Notes: generated by a model from the letters alone, not told the origin. A stretch of 57,566 bases of DNA from Erysipelotrichaceae bacterium (GCA_017432545.1 JAFRJA010000158.1:1-57566), one strand, 5' to 3'; shown: positions 24,826 to 35,430, numbered from the stretch's first letter. A program made the numbers and translations.

Positions 24826-25813
24826 TCTGATCTTTGTTTAAATAGTAATCGTTTAATTCTTTACGGAATTCTTCAACGATACCGCACAGCTCATCATAAG
24901 AACGCATGCGGTTTATTTTTTCTTTATAGGATGTGGAATTATACATTCCGGCCAGATAATGCACGGCAATACCGCGCATCTCCGAAACGGCGATCTTTTC
25001 ACCTTTGAGTTTCTTCAGTTTTTCAGCGTGCTTTAAACAATAATCCAGTTTATCGTTATAGCTTAATTCGGAATTCTCTTTTCCTTGAAGATGATCAGCT
25101 ATCTTTTTTATCAGAAAAGGATTTCCGACTAAACCTCTGGCGATCATCACACCGTCACAACCCGTTTCCTGTCTCATGCGATCAAAATCTTCAACCGTCT
25201 TCACATCGCCGTTTCCGAAAACCGGGATCGATAGATTATCCTTCAGGATCTTGATATGCGACCAGTCAGCTTTGCCGGAATACATCTGAGTCCTGGTCCT
25301 GGCGTGTAAAGCGATCGCACTGACTCCGACATCTTCCAGTTTCTTGGAAAGTGAGAGATAGTTAAGATGTTGATTATCATAACCAAGGCGCATCTTGACG
25401 GTCACGGGTTTAGAAACTGATTCAACGATCTTTTTAACGATCCTTACCGTATTATCTTCATCTTTCATCATCGCTGATCCGGCTCCGGTCTTGACGACTT
25501 TATTTACCGGACAGCCCATATTGATATCTATAAAATCACAATCAGTCTTCTGGTCAATATACTTGGCCGCATAGGCCATCGTCGTTATATCTGATCCGAA
25601 TAACTGTAAAGATAAAGGATGGTTTTCTTGTGAGAATTCCAGCATCTTCAAAGTTCGTACGTTTTTGTAAAAAATAGCTTTATCGGAAACCATTTCTCCA
25701 TAGGCCAGTCCGGCTTCGAATTCAAAGCACAACTGAATAAAGGCATCATTACTGATGCCGGCCATCGGAGCTATAATAATTGGACTTTTAATCTCCTTGT
25801 TTCCTACCCACAT
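24818..25813 (-). CDS. dusB: tRNA-dihydrouridine synthase
   Basis: FMN enzyme reducing uridine to dihydrouridine in tRNA D-loops. A 331-residue TIM-barrel protein with the start [18 protein letters not shown], catalytic Cys in [20 protein letters not shown] near 97-115, [11 protein letters not shown] and [15 protein letters not shown]. The DusB subgroup is inferred from its place after hslO, as in Bacillus. The start overlaps the hslO end by 26 nt. Confidence 0.94.
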   Translation of the reverse strand: MWVGNKEIKSPIIIAPMAGISNDAFIQLCFEFEAGLAYGEMVSDKAIFYKNVRTLKMLEFSQENHPLSLQLFGSDITTMAYAAKYIDQKTDCDFIDINMGCPVNKVVKTGAGSAMMKDEDNTVRIVKKIVESVSKPVTVKMRLGYDNQHLNYLSLSKKLEDVGVSAIALHARTRTQMYSGKADWSHIKILKDNLSIPVFGNGDVKTVEDFDRMRQETGCDGVMIARGLVGNPFLIKKIADHLQGKENSELSYNDKLDYCLKHAEKLKKLKGEKIAVSEMRGIAVHYLAGMYNSTSYKEKINRMRSYDELCGIVEEFRKELNDYYLNKDQII

Positions 25814-26669
25814 AATCCAGCAGTACTTTCAGATCTTCACGATCAAAGTGATAATCCTTCTCACAGAACTCGCAATGAATATCCACATCGCCTTCTTCGA
25901 TTAGTTCCAGGATATCTTTTTTTGGCAAGGTTAGAAGATTTCTTAAGAATCTTTCCCTGCTACAGTCACACTTGTATATGAGCTGCTTTTCTTCCCTTAT
26001 CTGGGCCTTTGGGAACAGAGAACAAAGATATTTATGAAGATCTCTATCTTCGCTCAGAACGGTTGAAATTGGCCTTAAATTCAAATTCTCCAGGTATCTG
26101 ATGTCCTCTTCTGTGTGGCCGGGCAGTAATTCGATGATCATCGCTCCGGCCGCTTTGATATGATCATCAACATCGACCAGCACACCTACGGAAACGATAC
26201 TCGGGATCTGTTCGGAGATCGAAAAATAATAAGCAAAATCATCACCGATCTCACCACTTTGAAGTTTGACCTGTGAAGTATAATTCTGCTTCAGTTTCAG
26301 ATTCTTGGTAACCTTAAGATAGCCATCTGTTCCTACCGCCAGGCCTACTGCAAGCTTATGAGAACCAGGATAGGTCTCATAGATGTGCGGCTCAGAACAG
26401 AAACCTTTTACTTCACCATTGGCTTTAGAGACACAAAGGATCGTTCCGATCGGACCGCCGCCGTTGATCGTTACCGTAACGGCTTCTTCTTCATTTTTCT
26501 GCATCAGTCCCATCAGTCCGGTAACCGATAAAGTTCTGCCCAAAGCAGCCGAAGAAGTCGGCCAGAGATCATGAAAATTCCTGGCTGTTTCCACGACCAA
26601 AGTTGAATTCAGCAGATAAATTCTGGCGTGATCATTTAATGCTGTCGCAATCAATACATTGTTTTTCAT
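25788..26669 (-). CDS. hslO: Hsp33 redox-regulated chaperone
   Basis: Holdase activated by oxidation through release of zinc. The 293 residues have the N-terminal core (VVETARNFHDLWPTSSAALGR) and the C-terminal redox switch CDCSRERF plus CEFCEKDYHF, the expected CxC-CxxC zinc centre. Located between ftsH and dusB, a conserved order. Starts at ATG 26669 with a weak ribosome binding site. Confidence 0.96.
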   Translation of the reverse strand: MKNNVLIATALNDHARIYLLNSTLVVETARNFHDLWPTSSAALGRTLSVTGLMGLMQKNEEEAVTVTINGGGPIGTILCVSKANGEVKGFCSEPHIYETYPGSHKLAVGLAVGTDGYLKVTKNLKLKQNYTSQVKLQSGEIGDDFAYYFSISEQIPSIVSVGVLVDVDDHIKAAGAMIIELLPGHTEEDIRYLENLNLRPISTVLSEDRDLHKYLCSLFPKAQIREEKQLIYKCDCSRERFLRNLLTLPKKDILELIEEGDVDIHCEFCEKDYHFDREDLKVLLDYVGRKQGD

Positions 26670-26691
26670 AATAATCCATAAAAGAAAACGA

Positions 26692-28719
26692 CTATTTTGT
26701 CGTCTTCTTCTCCTGAGCTTTCTTGGCAGCAGTTTTTCGATCTGCAGACTTCTTTTCTGTTTCTTTCTTATCCGCAGCCTTCTTATCAGCAGCTTTCTTA
26801 ACGGTCACCTTTTTTAGCACTTTCAAATTCTTTTCGAGTTTCTCGGCAGCATCCTTCTCATCAGCAGGAACACTCTCATCATCTTTGTCTGCTTTCTTGA
26901 GCAGTTCTTCGATCTCATCATTGGTAAGTGTTTCTTTAACCATCAGCATCTCAGCGATCTTGATGAGCTCTTCCTTGTGTTCATTAATTATATCTCTGGC
27001 CATCTTGTGACAGCTTTCAATGATCTTTCTTACTTCGGTATCGATCTCATAAGCGACTTGTGAAGAAGCATTTGATGGCGAATTATAGTCACGTCCCAGG
27101 AATACGGAATCATTGCCTGAATTGTATTGTATAGGACCAAGATCAGACATACCGTAAGTCGTGACCATATCCTTGGCGATTCTGGTCGCCTGCTGGATAT
27201 CACTGGAAGCACCGGTCGTAATATCGTTGAAGAAGATCTCTTCGGCAGCACGGCCGCCCATATAGGAAGTGATCGTATCGAGCAGTTCCTTGCGGGAATT
27301 GAGAATCTTCTCCTTACGCGGTGTAAGCAGGTTATAGCCGCCGGCTGAACCACGCGGAATGATCGTGACTTTCTGAACGATCGCTCCATCCGGCAGATTG
27401 AGACCAACGACCGCATGACCCGCTTCATGATAAGCGACAAGTTTCTTGGTGTATTCATCATAGGTACGGGATTTCTTTGCCGGTCCCATCATGACACGGT
27501 CGATCGCTTCATCGATCTGTCTCATGCCTATTTCTTCTTTATTCTCACGCACAGCTAAAATAGCTGCTTCATTAAGCACATTCTCAAGATCAGCACCTGA
27601 GAAACCAGGTGTGCGTCTGGCCAGGGATTCCAGATCGACATCCGGAGCCATTTTCTTGTTTCTGGCATGAACTTTTAAAATTTCTTCACGTCCCTTGACA
27701 TCAGGTAAGGATACCGTGATCTGACGGTCAAATCGGCCCGGTCTTAATAAAGCCGGATCCAGAACATCCGGACGGTTACTGGCGGCAATGACGATGACGC
27801 CGGAATTATCCGACATACCATCAAGTTCGACCAGAAGCTGGTTCAAAGTCTGTTCTCTTTCATCGTGGCCGCCACCCAAACCGGCTCCACGTTGTCTGCC
27901 TACCGCATCGATCTCATCGATGAAGATCATACAAGGAGCCGTCTTCTTCGCTTTGGCAAACATGTCTCTGACACGGCTGGCACCGACGCCGACAAACATT
28001 TCCACAAAATCAGAACCGGAGATCGAATAAAACGGTACATTGGCTTCACCGGCTACGGCTTTTGCCAATAAAGTCTTACCTGTACCAGGAGCACCGACCA
28101 TCAGGATACCTTTCGGAATACGCGCGCCCATCTTGGAAAAGCGCTTTGGATTCTTCAGATATTCAATGATCTCCATCATTTCTTCTTTCTCTTCATCGCA
28201 ACCTGCAACATCAGTGAATCTGACTTTTATGTTGTCTTCCAGACGCGCACGTGATTTGGAGAAATCAAAAGCCTGTTTATTGGAGTTCATCGCTCCCATA
28301 CGGTTCATGATGAACAGTCCCGCTACCACAAATAAAACAAGTGGAATTATTGAAGATACGAGTTCAACCAGATAATTGGACGCATTCGCATCGACAAAGT
28401 TAACGTTTTTGACATCCTTGAGTTCAGCGATCAGTTCGTTGGTACCCTTTTCCGTATTCGGAATAATGGCGGAAAACTGACGCTTGTTCCCATTATCGTT
28501 AAAGACACCGGTAATAGTCAAAGTATTGTAGTCTACCGATACCTTGACTGATTCGATCTTGTCTGAAGCGAGCAGTTCAGAAAACTGCTTATAGTTGAGA
28601 GCAGTCGTCGCTGACCTGGTCGGGCTTGAAAAAGCCATGATGATCAGAAACAGCGATACAAAGATATAAGGCAGAAAACTTAAGATCGGTCTTCTATTAT
28701 TGTTGTTTTTATTACTCAT
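26692..28719 (-). CDS. ftsH: ATP-dependent zinc metalloprotease FtsH
   Basis: Membrane-bound AAA+ protease that degrades membrane and regulatory proteins. In its 675 residues: an N-terminal helix ([17 protein letters not shown]), an extracellular domain, a second helix ([19 protein letters not shown]), Walker [13 protein letters not shown] near 210, [15 protein letters not shown]alker B, the second region of homology, and the zinc motif [11 protein letters not shown] near 430. The C-terminal ~45 residues form an unusual Lys/Ala-rich tail. A TATAAA six bases before the ATG, inside the last hpt codons, might be an extra promoter. Confidence 0.97.
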   Translation of the reverse strand: MSNKNNNNRRPILSFLPYIFVSLFLIIMAFSSPTRSATTALNYKQFSELLASDKIESVKVSVDYNTLTITGVFNDNGNKRQFSAIIPNTEKGTNELIAELKDVKNVNFVDANASNYLVELVSSIIPLVLFVVAGLFIMNRMGAMNSNKQAFDFSKSRARLEDNIKVRFTDVAGCDEEKEEMMEIIEYLKNPKRFSKMGARIPKGILMVGAPGTGKTLLAKAVAGEANVPFYSISGSDFVEMFVGVGASRVRDMFAKAKKTAPCMIFIDEIDAVGRQRGAGLGGGHDEREQTLNQLLVELDGMSDNSGVIVIAASNRPDVLDPALLRPGRFDRQITVSLPDVKGREEILKVHARNKKMAPDVDLESLARRTPGFSGADLENVLNEAAILAVRENKEEIGMRQIDEAIDRVMMGPAKKSRTYDEYTKKLVAYHEAGHAVVGLNLPDGAIVQKVTIIPRGSAGGYNLLTPRKEKILNSRKELLDTITSYMGGRAAEEIFFNDITTGASSDIQQATRIAKDMVTTYGMSDLGPIQYNSGNDSVFLGRDYNSPSNASSQVAYEIDTEVRKIIESCHKMARDIINEHKEELIKIAEMLMVKETLTNDEIEELLKKADKDDESVPADEKDAAEKLEKNLKVLKKVTVKKAADKKAADKKETEKKSADRKTAAKKAQEKKTTK

Positions 28720-28722
28720 CGA

Positions 28723-29283
28723 TTATTTATAACACTCCTCTTTCAGTACGCCGACATAAGGCAGATTGCGGTATTTCTGATCGAAATCCAGACCGAAACC
28801 GATCACGAATTCATTAGGGATCGTAAAACCGATATATTCGGCATTAATTTCCACCAGACGGCGATCCGGCTTATCAAGCAATGATACGACTTCCACTGAA
28901 CGAGCTCCTTTGGAATAAAGCAGTTCCTTGACTTTCAGTAAAGTATTGCCTGTATCAACGATATCTTCTACGACCAAGACATCTCTGTCCTTGATCGAAC
29001 GGTCGAGATCCTTCAAGATCCTGACATCGCCCATCGATTCCGTCCCGGAATAGCTGGAAACAGCCATGAATTCCATCTCACAATCGATCGTGATGTATTT
29101 CATAAGTTCAGCCATAAACGGAACCGAACCCTTCAAAAGTCCGATCATGATCGGAACAGTATCGTGATAATCCTTGGAAATCTCGTCACCGAGTTCCTTG
29201 CACCTAGCTGTGATCTCTTCTGAAGTTATAAGAACTTTTTCTACATCATCTGCCAACATCGTAAAGTCCTCCGTATATTTCAT
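28723..29283 (-). CDS. hpt: Hypoxanthine phosphoribosyltransferase
   Basis: Purine salvage enzyme joining hypoxanthine or guanine with PRPP. The 186 residues have the PRPP motif VLVVEDIVDTGNTLLKV near 100-116, IGLLKGSVPFMAEL, the flexible-loop serine region MAVSSYSGTESMGD and FVIGFGLDFDQKYRNLPYVG near the end. It overlaps the tilS end by 4 nt (ATGA) and lies 3 nt from ftsH: the conserved tilS-hpt-ftsH arrangement. Confidence 0.97.
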   Translation of the reverse strand: MKYTEDFTMLADDVEKVLITSEEITARCKELGDEISKDYHDTVPIMIGLLKGSVPFMAELMKYITIDCEMEFMAVSSYSGTESMGDVRILKDLDRSIKDRDVLVVEDIVDTGNTLLKVKELLYSKGARSVEVVSLLDKPDRRLVEINAEYIGFTIPNEFVIGFGLDFDQKYRNLPYVGVLKEECYK

Positions 29284-30485
29284 AATTTTATCACAAATAT
29301 ATTATGATTTTTGGAATAATGATCGATGTCACAACCTAATTCCGGTACCAGGATAACATCCCCGGATGAATTGACTAAAACCGGCCAGATCAGCCTGTCT
29401 TTATAGGCGATCTTGCGATCAATAAAGAAACGGTTCAACTTCTTGTGACCGAATTTCATCATAATCGAATCATCAGTTCTGGCATTTCTGATCGTCAAAG
29501 GAAAATCCCTTTTACCGACACTGGCCCCATCAAAACTGCTTCCCTTATCAGACAATTTAAAATATGGATTATTGATCTCATTTATCTTATCAAGATCATC
29601 TATTACATATTCATACCCTTTTCTTACCGGAAAGATATCGATGTAATTATATTCCTTGACGATATAAAGATCTTCGCCCTTAAACAGACACTGTTCAGCA
29701 TCGTGAAGCTGTCTGATCATCTCTTGAAGATGTGCGGCAGATTTATGCGGGAAATAGTGCCAAAAAAACGGTTTGAGATCTTTGCATTCATCAAGTTCTT
29801 CAACACTAATCCTTTTATCATAGAACTTTTGATAAGCTCTGTTAAAAGAATCTTCATTTTCTTTATTCATTTTTTCTGTTTCATCAGATAGTTTGACCTT
29901 TTCTTCATACGAAAGACCGTCTACCACATGGTGACGGATGCGGTTTCTCTCATAGTCGTCAGACAGATTGGATTCATCGATCCCATAGGGAATATTGTTT
30001 GCTTCACAGTATTCAACTAACTGTTTTTTCTCATAATCAAGCAAAGGTCTGATAACTCTGGCCCCATAGATCACATTGCTTGGCTTTAGGCCATAGTAAG
30101 CTACACCCAATTTCTTTTCCTTCTGCATCAGATAGGTCTCCAGCAGATCATCGAGCTGATGGGCGATCAGAACATAATCCAATTTTCGGATAAGGCACAG
30201 TTCATTAAAAAAGCTGTAGCGGGCTTTGCGCGCTTCAGCCTGAAAGTTTCCTTCATGTCTGTCGATATAATCCAGACGATGAAAAACAATATCATAAGAA
30301 TAACAATAGTTTTTTACGATCAGTTCATCACGATCGGCACTGTCTCTTTTATGGTAATTGACATGAGCAACTTCGATATAAATGCCTGCTTTAGTGCACA
30401 TATCCAAAAGGGCCATGGAATCCGGCCCTCCTGATACTGCGATTAAATATCTTCTGTTTTTATCTAATTCATAAATTGAATACAT
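29280..30485 (-). CDS. tilS: tRNA(Ile)-lysidine synthase
   Basis: Changes C34 of the tRNA-Ile CAU anticodon to lysidine so that it reads AUA. A 401-residue protein with PP-loop SGGPDSMALLDM near 18-29, HVNYHKRDSADRDE, LIAHQLDDLLETYLM near 122-136, and a C-terminal TilS domain (FGHKKLNRFFIDRKIAYKDR). One base overlaps ychF upstream. Confidence 0.95.
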   Translation of the reverse strand: MYSIYELDKNRRYLIAVSGGPDSMALLDMCTKAGIYIEVAHVNYHKRDSADRDELIVKNYCYSYDIVFHRLDYIDRHEGNFQAEARKARYSFFNELCLIRKLDYVLIAHQLDDLLETYLMQKEKKLGVAYYGLKPSNVIYGARVIRPLLDYEKKQLVEYCEANNIPYGIDESNLSDDYERNRIRHHVVDGLSYEEKVKLSDETEKMNKENEDSFNRAYQKFYDKRISVEELDECKDLKPFFWHYFPHKSAAHLQEMIRQLHDAEQCLFKGEDLYIVKEYNYIDIFPVRKGYEYVIDDLDKINEINNPYFKLSDKGSSFDGASVGKRDFPLTIRNARTDDSIMMKFGHKKLNRFFIDRKIAYKDRLIWPVLVNSSGDVILVPELGCDIDHYSKNHNIFVIKL

Positions 30486-31588
30486 CAGTTATTGAAACGG
30501 AAGAACATGATATCACCGTCTTTCGGATGATAATCTTTGCCTTCCAGACGGATCTTACCGGCTTCCTTGAGCTTGGCCTCGGAACGGTATTCCATCATAT
30601 CGTCATAGCTGTAGACTTCAGCCTTGATAAAGCCTTTTTCAAAATCGGTATGAATAATACCGGCACATTGCGGCGCGGTATAACCGCTCTTGAAGGTCCA
30701 GCCACGGCACTCATCCTTGCCGACCGTAAAGAAAGTCTCAAGACCAAGTGTCTTATATGATTTAAGGATCAGTTCATCCAGACCGCTTCGGTCAATACCT
30801 AGTTCTTCCAGGAATTCTTTCTTTTCCTCTTTAGATAAATCGGAAAGTTCTTCTTCGATCTTGGCTGAGATGGCTACGACTTGCGAGCCTTCCTTTTCCG
30901 CAAATTCCTTGACCTGGGCATAGAATTTATTACTGTCGGGATCATTGATCTCGTCTTCCTTGATGTTGCAGACATAGATGACCGGTTTAGCCGTCAGGAA
31001 ATTGAACTGTTTAAGATATTCCGCTTCTTCTTTACTGAAAGATAAAGAACGGATATTCTGGTTCCTGTCCAAAGCATCCTTGACCTTCTTCAGAAGATTA
31101 TATTCAAAGACCGCTTCCTTCTCCTTGGAGTTCTGCGCTTTCTTTTCAACTTTAGCGATCCTGTTTTCGCAGGTTGCGATATCTGCCATCTGTAATTCAT
31201 AGTTAATGATCTCGATATCATCGAGCGGATCGATACGGTCATAGACATGCGTGATATTCGGATCCTCAAAACAGCGTACCACATGACATATCGCATCAAC
31301 TTCTCTGATGTTGGCCAAAAACTTGTTACCCAGACCTTCACCTGTTGAAGCGCCCTTAACTAAACCTGCGATATCAGTGAATTCAAAGGTCGTAAAGATC
31401 GTCCTCTCCGGTTCAAAAAGCTCAGAGAGATTGATCAGTCTTTCGTCTTTGACCTCAACGACACCGACATTGGGTTCGATCGTTGCAAAAGGATAATTGG
31501 CAGCTTCTACTCTTGAATTGGTTATCGCATTAAACAGTGTCGATTTGCCGACATTTGGTAAACCGACGATACCGGCTCTTAAACTCAT
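30485..31588 (-). CDS. ychF: Redox-regulated ATPase YchF (OLA1 family)
   Basis: Obg-family P-loop protein that prefers ATP and associates with ribosomes; involved in stress responses. The 367 residues have GLPNVGKSTLFNAIT at 8-22, switch FEFTDIAGLVKGASTGEGLGN near 67-87, a coiled-coil insertion, and a C-terminal TGS domain ending DGDIMFFRFNN, the usual YchF terminus. The Shine-Dalgarno GAGGTGA is well placed. First gene of the ychF-tilS-hpt-ftsH-hslO-dusB run. Confidence 0.97.
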   Translation of the reverse strand: MSLRAGIVGLPNVGKSTLFNAITNSRVEAANYPFATIEPNVGVVEVKDERLINLSELFEPERTIFTTFEFTDIAGLVKGASTGEGLGNKFLANIREVDAICHVVRCFEDPNITHVYDRIDPLDDIEIINYELQMADIATCENRIAKVEKKAQNSKEKEAVFEYNLLKKVKDALDRNQNIRSLSFSKEEAEYLKQFNFLTAKPVIYVCNIKEDEINDPDSNKFYAQVKEFAEKEGSQVVAISAKIEEELSDLSKEEKKEFLEELGIDRSGLDELILKSYKTLGLETFFTVGKDECRGWTFKSGYTAPQCAGIIHTDFEKGFIKAEVYSYDDMMEYRSEAKLKEAGKIRLEGKDYHPKDGDIMFFRFNN

Positions 31589-31625
31589 ATTGTCACCTCG
31601 ATACTAGTTTAGCACTATTAAATGT

Positions 31626-31637
31626 TAAAATATAGCC
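31626..31637 (+). promoter_or_regulatory. -10 element directly before the GNAT gene
   Basis: TGT-TAAAAT (hexamer 31626-31631) followed by six bases and the ATG at 31638. No Shine-Dalgarno is present, so the mRNA is predicted to be leaderless. Confidence 0.5.
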
Positions 31638-32126
31638 ATGAAACTGATCAGTGCGTCATACAATGATATACCCGGACTATCTGCTTTTGCGAAAGACATT
31701 TTTATCAAATATTACACCAGAATAAACGGTATAGAATCAGCCAGCTACATGGCCGAAAAGTTTCTCAGTGAAGCCGCGATTTCTGATCTGATGGATAAAG
31801 GGGCGATCTTTAAGATCGCTGTTGATGATGATGTCTATAAAGGTTTTTGTGAATATATCAAAGAAGACGATTCTCTTTTTCTCTCCAAGCTATATGTCAA
31901 GAAAGAGTATCGTGGCGAAGGCATAGGCAAGCTCATGTTTGATGATATCGTAGCTTATGCAAGAAATAACGGCCTGAGACGCATTTATCTGACCATAAAC
32001 AAGCATAACACTCCATCATTTGAAATCTATAAACATCTCGGTTTTAACGTGATCGATTCCGTCGTGACCGATGTCGGAGGAGGTTTTGTGATGGATGACT
32101 ATATAATGGAATACAGAATCCGATGA
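31638..32126 (+). CDS. GNAT family N-acetyltransferase
   Basis: A 162-residue acetyltransferase with a classic fold: VYKGFCEYIKEDDSLFLSKLYV, motif A KEYRGEGIGKLMFDDIVAYARNNG near 97-118, LTINKHNTPSFEIYKHLGFNVID near 124-145. The two-residue ending and length resemble proteins acting on small amines or polyamines, but the substrate is unknown. It overlaps the TVP38-like gene by 4 nt (ATGA) and is divergent from ychF. Confidence 0.9.
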   Translation: MKLISASYNDIPGLSAFAKDIFIKYYTRINGIESASYMAEKFLSEAAISDLMDKGAIFKIAVDDDVYKGFCEYIKEDDSLFLSKLYVKKEYRGEGIGKLMFDDIVAYARNNGLRRIYLTINKHNTPSFEIYKHLGFNVIDSVVTDVGGGFVMDDYIMEYRIR

Positions 32127-32812
32127 ATAAAAATGATAATAAACTGATAAAAATCATAATAGCCACGGTCCTGCTTATTATCGTAGGCTTTTCTTTATAT
32201 ATCGGTTATAAGATTGCCATCCTGATCAGAGAGCCTGATGTCTTCAGAAAATGGATCGAATCATTCGGCATCTATGCCCCATTAGTTTATGTGCTGATAA
32301 CAATATGCCAGATCATGATCCCGCTTATTCCGGGTGAACCGATGGAACTGGCCGCCGGCTATGCTTTCGGCGGGGTCCAGGGAACTTTGTTGTGTTTCGC
32401 CGCGGAAAGTTTGGGCAGTATTATCGTGCTATTCATGGTGAGAAAGTTCGGACGCAAGATCGTTGAGATCTATTTCGACAACGATAAGATCGATTCCTTG
32501 AAATTTCTGAATACCGATGAAAAAAAGACGATCCTTTATGCAATGATCTTCATTATGCCCGGTACACCTAAAGACCTGCTTTGTTATTATGGCGGTCTGA
32601 CTGACATCGATATGAAGACCCTGGTCCTGATCGCCACTTTAGGCAGGATCCCCAGCATAATAACATCCACCTTAGCCGGCAGTTCTTTAGGTAATCAAAA
32701 CTACATAAAAGCCCTGTCATATGTATTGATTGCCGCCGCTTTATCCTTATTGGGCATCTTTTTATATAAAAGCATTAAGGAAAGTCACAGCAAGATAAAA
32801 AAAATAGAGTAA
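32123..32812 (+). CDS. TVP38/TMEM64 family (VTT domain) membrane protein
   Basis: A 229-residue polytopic inner-membrane protein of the VTT/SNARE-associated family, relatives of which move phospholipids or are scramblase-like. Motifs: MIPLIPGEPMELAAGYAFGGVQGTLL near 66-90, ESLGSIIVLFMVRKFGRK, and FIMPGTPKDLLCYYGGLTD near 146-164, the family-defining second loop. It is co-translated with the GNAT gene. Its stop codon lies inside a terminator stem. Confidence 0.9.
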   Translation: MNKNDNKLIKIIIATVLLIIVGFSLYIGYKIAILIREPDVFRKWIESFGIYAPLVYVLITICQIMIPLIPGEPMELAAGYAFGGVQGTLLCFAAESLGSIIVLFMVRKFGRKIVEIYFDNDKIDSLKFLNTDEKKTILYAMIFIMPGTPKDLLCYYGGLTDIDMKTLVLIATLGRIPSIITSTLAGSSLGNQNYIKALSYVLIAAALSLLGIFLYKSIKESHSKIKKIE

Positions 32813-32836
32813 GCTCCTTTTGGGAGCTTACTCTAT
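32804..32836. terminator. Strong bidirectional terminator between the TVP38-like gene and prmC
   Basis: A 14-bp perfect stem ATAGAGTAAGCTCC / GGAGCTTACTCTAT (32804-32817, 32823-32836) with loop TTTTG. On the minus strand it is followed by eight Ts, so it is a full terminator for the murA-to-prmC direction. On the plus strand it follows the TVP38 stop and lacks a long T run. Confidence 0.85.
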
Positions 32837-32917
32837 CTACTTATTATTGGAAGATTGTTTAATGAAAAAATTATTACAATATATTTATAACATTGCTTTG
32901 TGAAATAATTGTGAAAG

Positions 32918-33766
32918 TCAGAAAAATTTAAGCATCAGCATCCGATCTTTCCCGTTGATATCCTTAAAAACTTTTATATCCACATCATTAAAATAATCTC
33001 TGGCTAAAGCACTTAAAGCTTCTTTCTGATCATAACCCATCTCAAAAAAAGCCAGTGCTTTTTTATTCAGGATCTTATGTGCATTTTCAAAGATCTCTCT
33101 GTAGAATTTCAATCCGTCTTCGCCACCGAATAAAGCCACATGCGGTTCATAGTCAAGAACTGCGGAATCGACTTTTTCAACTGATTTTATGTATGGCGGA
33201 TTGGATACCAGGATATCGAATTTCAGGTCATTATCGATATACGGTTCCAGCATCGATCCTTCCAGTAAATGAATGTCGCATTCATTGTTTTGTGCATTGA
33301 TTTTGGCTACTTCCAAAGCTTCAGCGGAAATATCCGAGGCATAGACATCAAGGTTAGGTTCTTCTTTTTTTAGCGCAATGGCTATCGCACCGGAACCGGT
33401 TCCGACATCGCAGACTTTTATCTTTTCACCTTTAAAGTATTCATCATATTGCGATAATATCAGCCCTACAAGTTCTTCAGTTTCGGGTCTCGGAATCAGA
33501 ACATCGGGATTGACGATGAAGCGATAACCATAGAAATAGGAATAACCCAAAACATAGTTCAAAGGTTCGCCATCCAGTAATCTGACTATGCCCTTATCAA
33601 AATCTTCTAAAAGTTCTTTATCAACTTCATTATCCATTTCAAGATAAAGATTGATCTTGTGATCATTGCACAGTTCATAAATAAAAGCTTTCACCAGTTC
33701 CGGTGAAAGACCTTTATCTTTGAATTTTAAACGATATTCGTGAATAAGCTGATTATAGGTGCTCAT
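32918..33766 (-). CDS. prmC: Release-factor glutamine methyltransferase PrmC
   Basis: Methylates the glutamine of the GGQ motif in peptide release factors. The 282 residues have the SAM motif VCDVGTGSGAIAIALKKE near 118-135 and the catalytic VSNPPYIKS near 185, with the N-terminal helical RF-binding domain (LIPRPETEELVG). It overlaps its substrate gene prfA by 14 nt, the usual pairing. Last gene before the bidirectional terminator. Confidence 0.96.
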   Translation of the reverse strand: MSTYNQLIHEYRLKFKDKGLSPELVKAFIYELCNDHKINLYLEMDNEVDKELLEDFDKGIVRLLDGEPLNYVLGYSYFYGYRFIVNPDVLIPRPETEELVGLILSQYDEYFKGEKIKVCDVGTGSGAIAIALKKEEPNLDVYASDISAEALEVAKINAQNNECDIHLLEGSMLEPYIDNDLKFDILVSNPPYIKSVEKVDSAVLDYEPHVALFGGEDGLKFYREIFENAHKILNKKALAFFEMGYDQKEALSALARDYFNDVDIKVFKDINGKDRMLMLKFF

Positions 33767-34829
33767 TTAAAAGTTTTTCTTTATCATCGTTAGCCAATAA
33801 GGCGTTGACGATGTCATCGAGTTTGCCCTCCATGATGCGGTCGAGCTGATTGATAGTCAGGCCGATACGGTGATCGGAAACTCTGTTCTGCGGATAGTTA
33901 TAGGTCCTGATCTTTTCCGAACGATCACCGGTACCGATCTTGGACCGTCTGATCGCTCCCTCGGCCGCTTCCTTTTCTGCCTTGTAGTGTTCATAGACTC
34001 TGGCTCGGATGATCCTTAAAGCCGTTTCTTTGTTGGCGATCTGGTTACGACCATCCTGACAGTTTACAGTGATACCCGTAGGCTTGTGGACGATCCTGAC
34101 GGCGGAATCGGTCTTGTTGATGTGCTGACCACCGGCACCAGAGGCACGATGGGTCTCGATCTCGAGATCGGAATCCGGTATTTCAATATCTTCATCTTCA
34201 ACATCCGGGAAAACGATGACCGTAGCAGTCGAAGTATGGACTCGACCCTGCGTTTCGGTCTTTGGAACACGCTGTACACGGTGAGCTCCTGACTCGAATT
34301 TGAAATGACGGTAAGCATCTAAGCCCTTGACCGCAAAAGAGATCAGGGCATAACCGCCGGCTTCACCTTCCGATGATTCCATGACTTCTACTTTATAGCC
34401 TAAAGAATCGGCATAATAGGAATACATACGGAAAAGATCGCCCGCAAAGATATTGCCTTCATCCCCACCGGCTGCCCCTCTTATTTCGACCAGACAGTCA
34501 TAGCTGTCTTCCGGATCTCTAGGTAACAGCAGTTCTTCAATATGTTTGTCCAGAGCTTCCAGTTTTTCCTTGGCATCGTCGATCTCCATCTGGGCCATTT
34601 CCTTGATCTCAGGATCATCGTCCTTGAGCATCTCTTCACCATCTTCAATGATCTGCGTGTACTTCTTATAATCCTGATAGGCATCATAGGAAGCTTTCAG
34701 CTTGGCCTGTTCCTTGGAGAGCTTGGTATATTTTTTGACATCGGAAACCACTTCATCCTGCATCAGGAGAGAATTTATCTCATCATATCGTTTTTCGATT
34801 TCCTGAAGTTTTATTATTTTCGCATCCAT
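33753..34829 (-). CDS. prfA: Peptide chain release factor 1
   Basis: Recognises UAA and UAG stops. The 358 residues have IEIRGAAGGDEGNIFAGDLFRMY, the anticodon-like region around GRVHTSTATVIVFPD, and the GGQ motif GAGGQHINKTDSAVRIVH near 228-245. The PxT (PKTETQG) tripeptide area identifies RF1 rather than RF2. It follows tdk by a single base. Presence of RF1 shows UAG is a stop codon here, which matters for reading the interrupted pgm gene. Confidence 0.97.
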   Translation of the reverse strand: MDAKIIKLQEIEKRYDEINSLLMQDEVVSDVKKYTKLSKEQAKLKASYDAYQDYKKYTQIIEDGEEMLKDDDPEIKEMAQMEIDDAKEKLEALDKHIEELLLPRDPEDSYDCLVEIRGAAGGDEGNIFAGDLFRMYSYYADSLGYKVEVMESSEGEAGGYALISFAVKGLDAYRHFKFESGAHRVQRVPKTETQGRVHTSTATVIVFPDVEDEDIEIPDSDLEIETHRASGAGGQHINKTDSAVRIVHKPTGITVNCQDGRNQIANKETALRIIRARVYEHYKAEKEAAEGAIRRSKIGTGDRSEKIRTYNYPQNRVSDHRIGLTINQLDRIMEGKLDDIVNALLANDDKEKLLNEHL

Positions 34830-34830
34830 T

Positions 34831-35430
34831 TTATCTTCCTAACTTGACCTGAGGTTTATCAGGCACTTCATGGCAATGACGGCATCTGGCTTCATAGGAT
34901 TCCGAAGCACCGACCAGGATGATCGGATCATTATAGGAGGCAGGCTTGCCATTGATGATACGCTGGGTTCTGGTAGCCGGAGCACCGCACTTGTTGCAGA
35001 CAGCCGCCAGTTTGGTAACAAATTCAGCTTCGGTGATAAGTAAAGGCATCGGTCCGAAAGGTTCGCCTTTGAAGTTAGTATCCAGACCTGCTGCCATGAC
35101 TCTGATCCCGCGATCAGCCAGTTCGTTGCAGACATCACAGATATTGTCATCGAAGAACTGTGCTTCATCGATGGCTACGACCTGCGTAGTATCTTTGACC
35201 ATTTCCAGGATTTCGATCGCATCAGAGATGACGAATGATTCTACGGAAGAACCAGCATGGGAAACGACTCTGGTGTTGGAATAGCGGTCATCGATCTTCG
35301 GTTTGAAGACCATGATCTCTTTTTTGGCAAATTCCAGAACCTTGATACGACGGATAAGCTCTTCCGTCTTGCCGGCAAACATACAGCCGCTGATCGTCTC
35401 GATCCAGCCATCACGATAACTCTGATACAT
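34831..35430 (-). CDS. tdk: Thymidine kinase
   Basis: Type II thymidine kinase for dTMP salvage. The 199 residues have the P-loop [17 protein letters not shown] near 13-29, [12 protein letters not shown] (Walker B, general base), and a zinc site [13 protein letters not shown] plus CRHCHE. Substrate loop [21 protein letters not shown]. The Shine-Dalgarno GAGGTGA is well placed. Conserved rpmE-tdk-prfA-prmC order. Confidence 0.97.
   Translation of the reverse strand: MYQSYRDGWIETISGCMFAGKTEELIRRIKVLEFAKKEIMVFKPKIDDRYSNTRVVSHAGSSVESFVISDAIEILEMVKDTTQVVAIDEAQFFDDNICDVCNELADRGIRVMAAGLDTNFKGEPFGPMPLLITEAEFVTKLAAVCNKCGAPATRTQRIINGKPASYNDPIILVGASESYEARCRHCHEVPDKPQVKLGR

Noticed and set aside
26723..27010. 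Plus-strand frame opposite the FtsH tail
   Set aside because: It is an antisense shadow of the Lys/Ala repeat region without a ribosome binding site.
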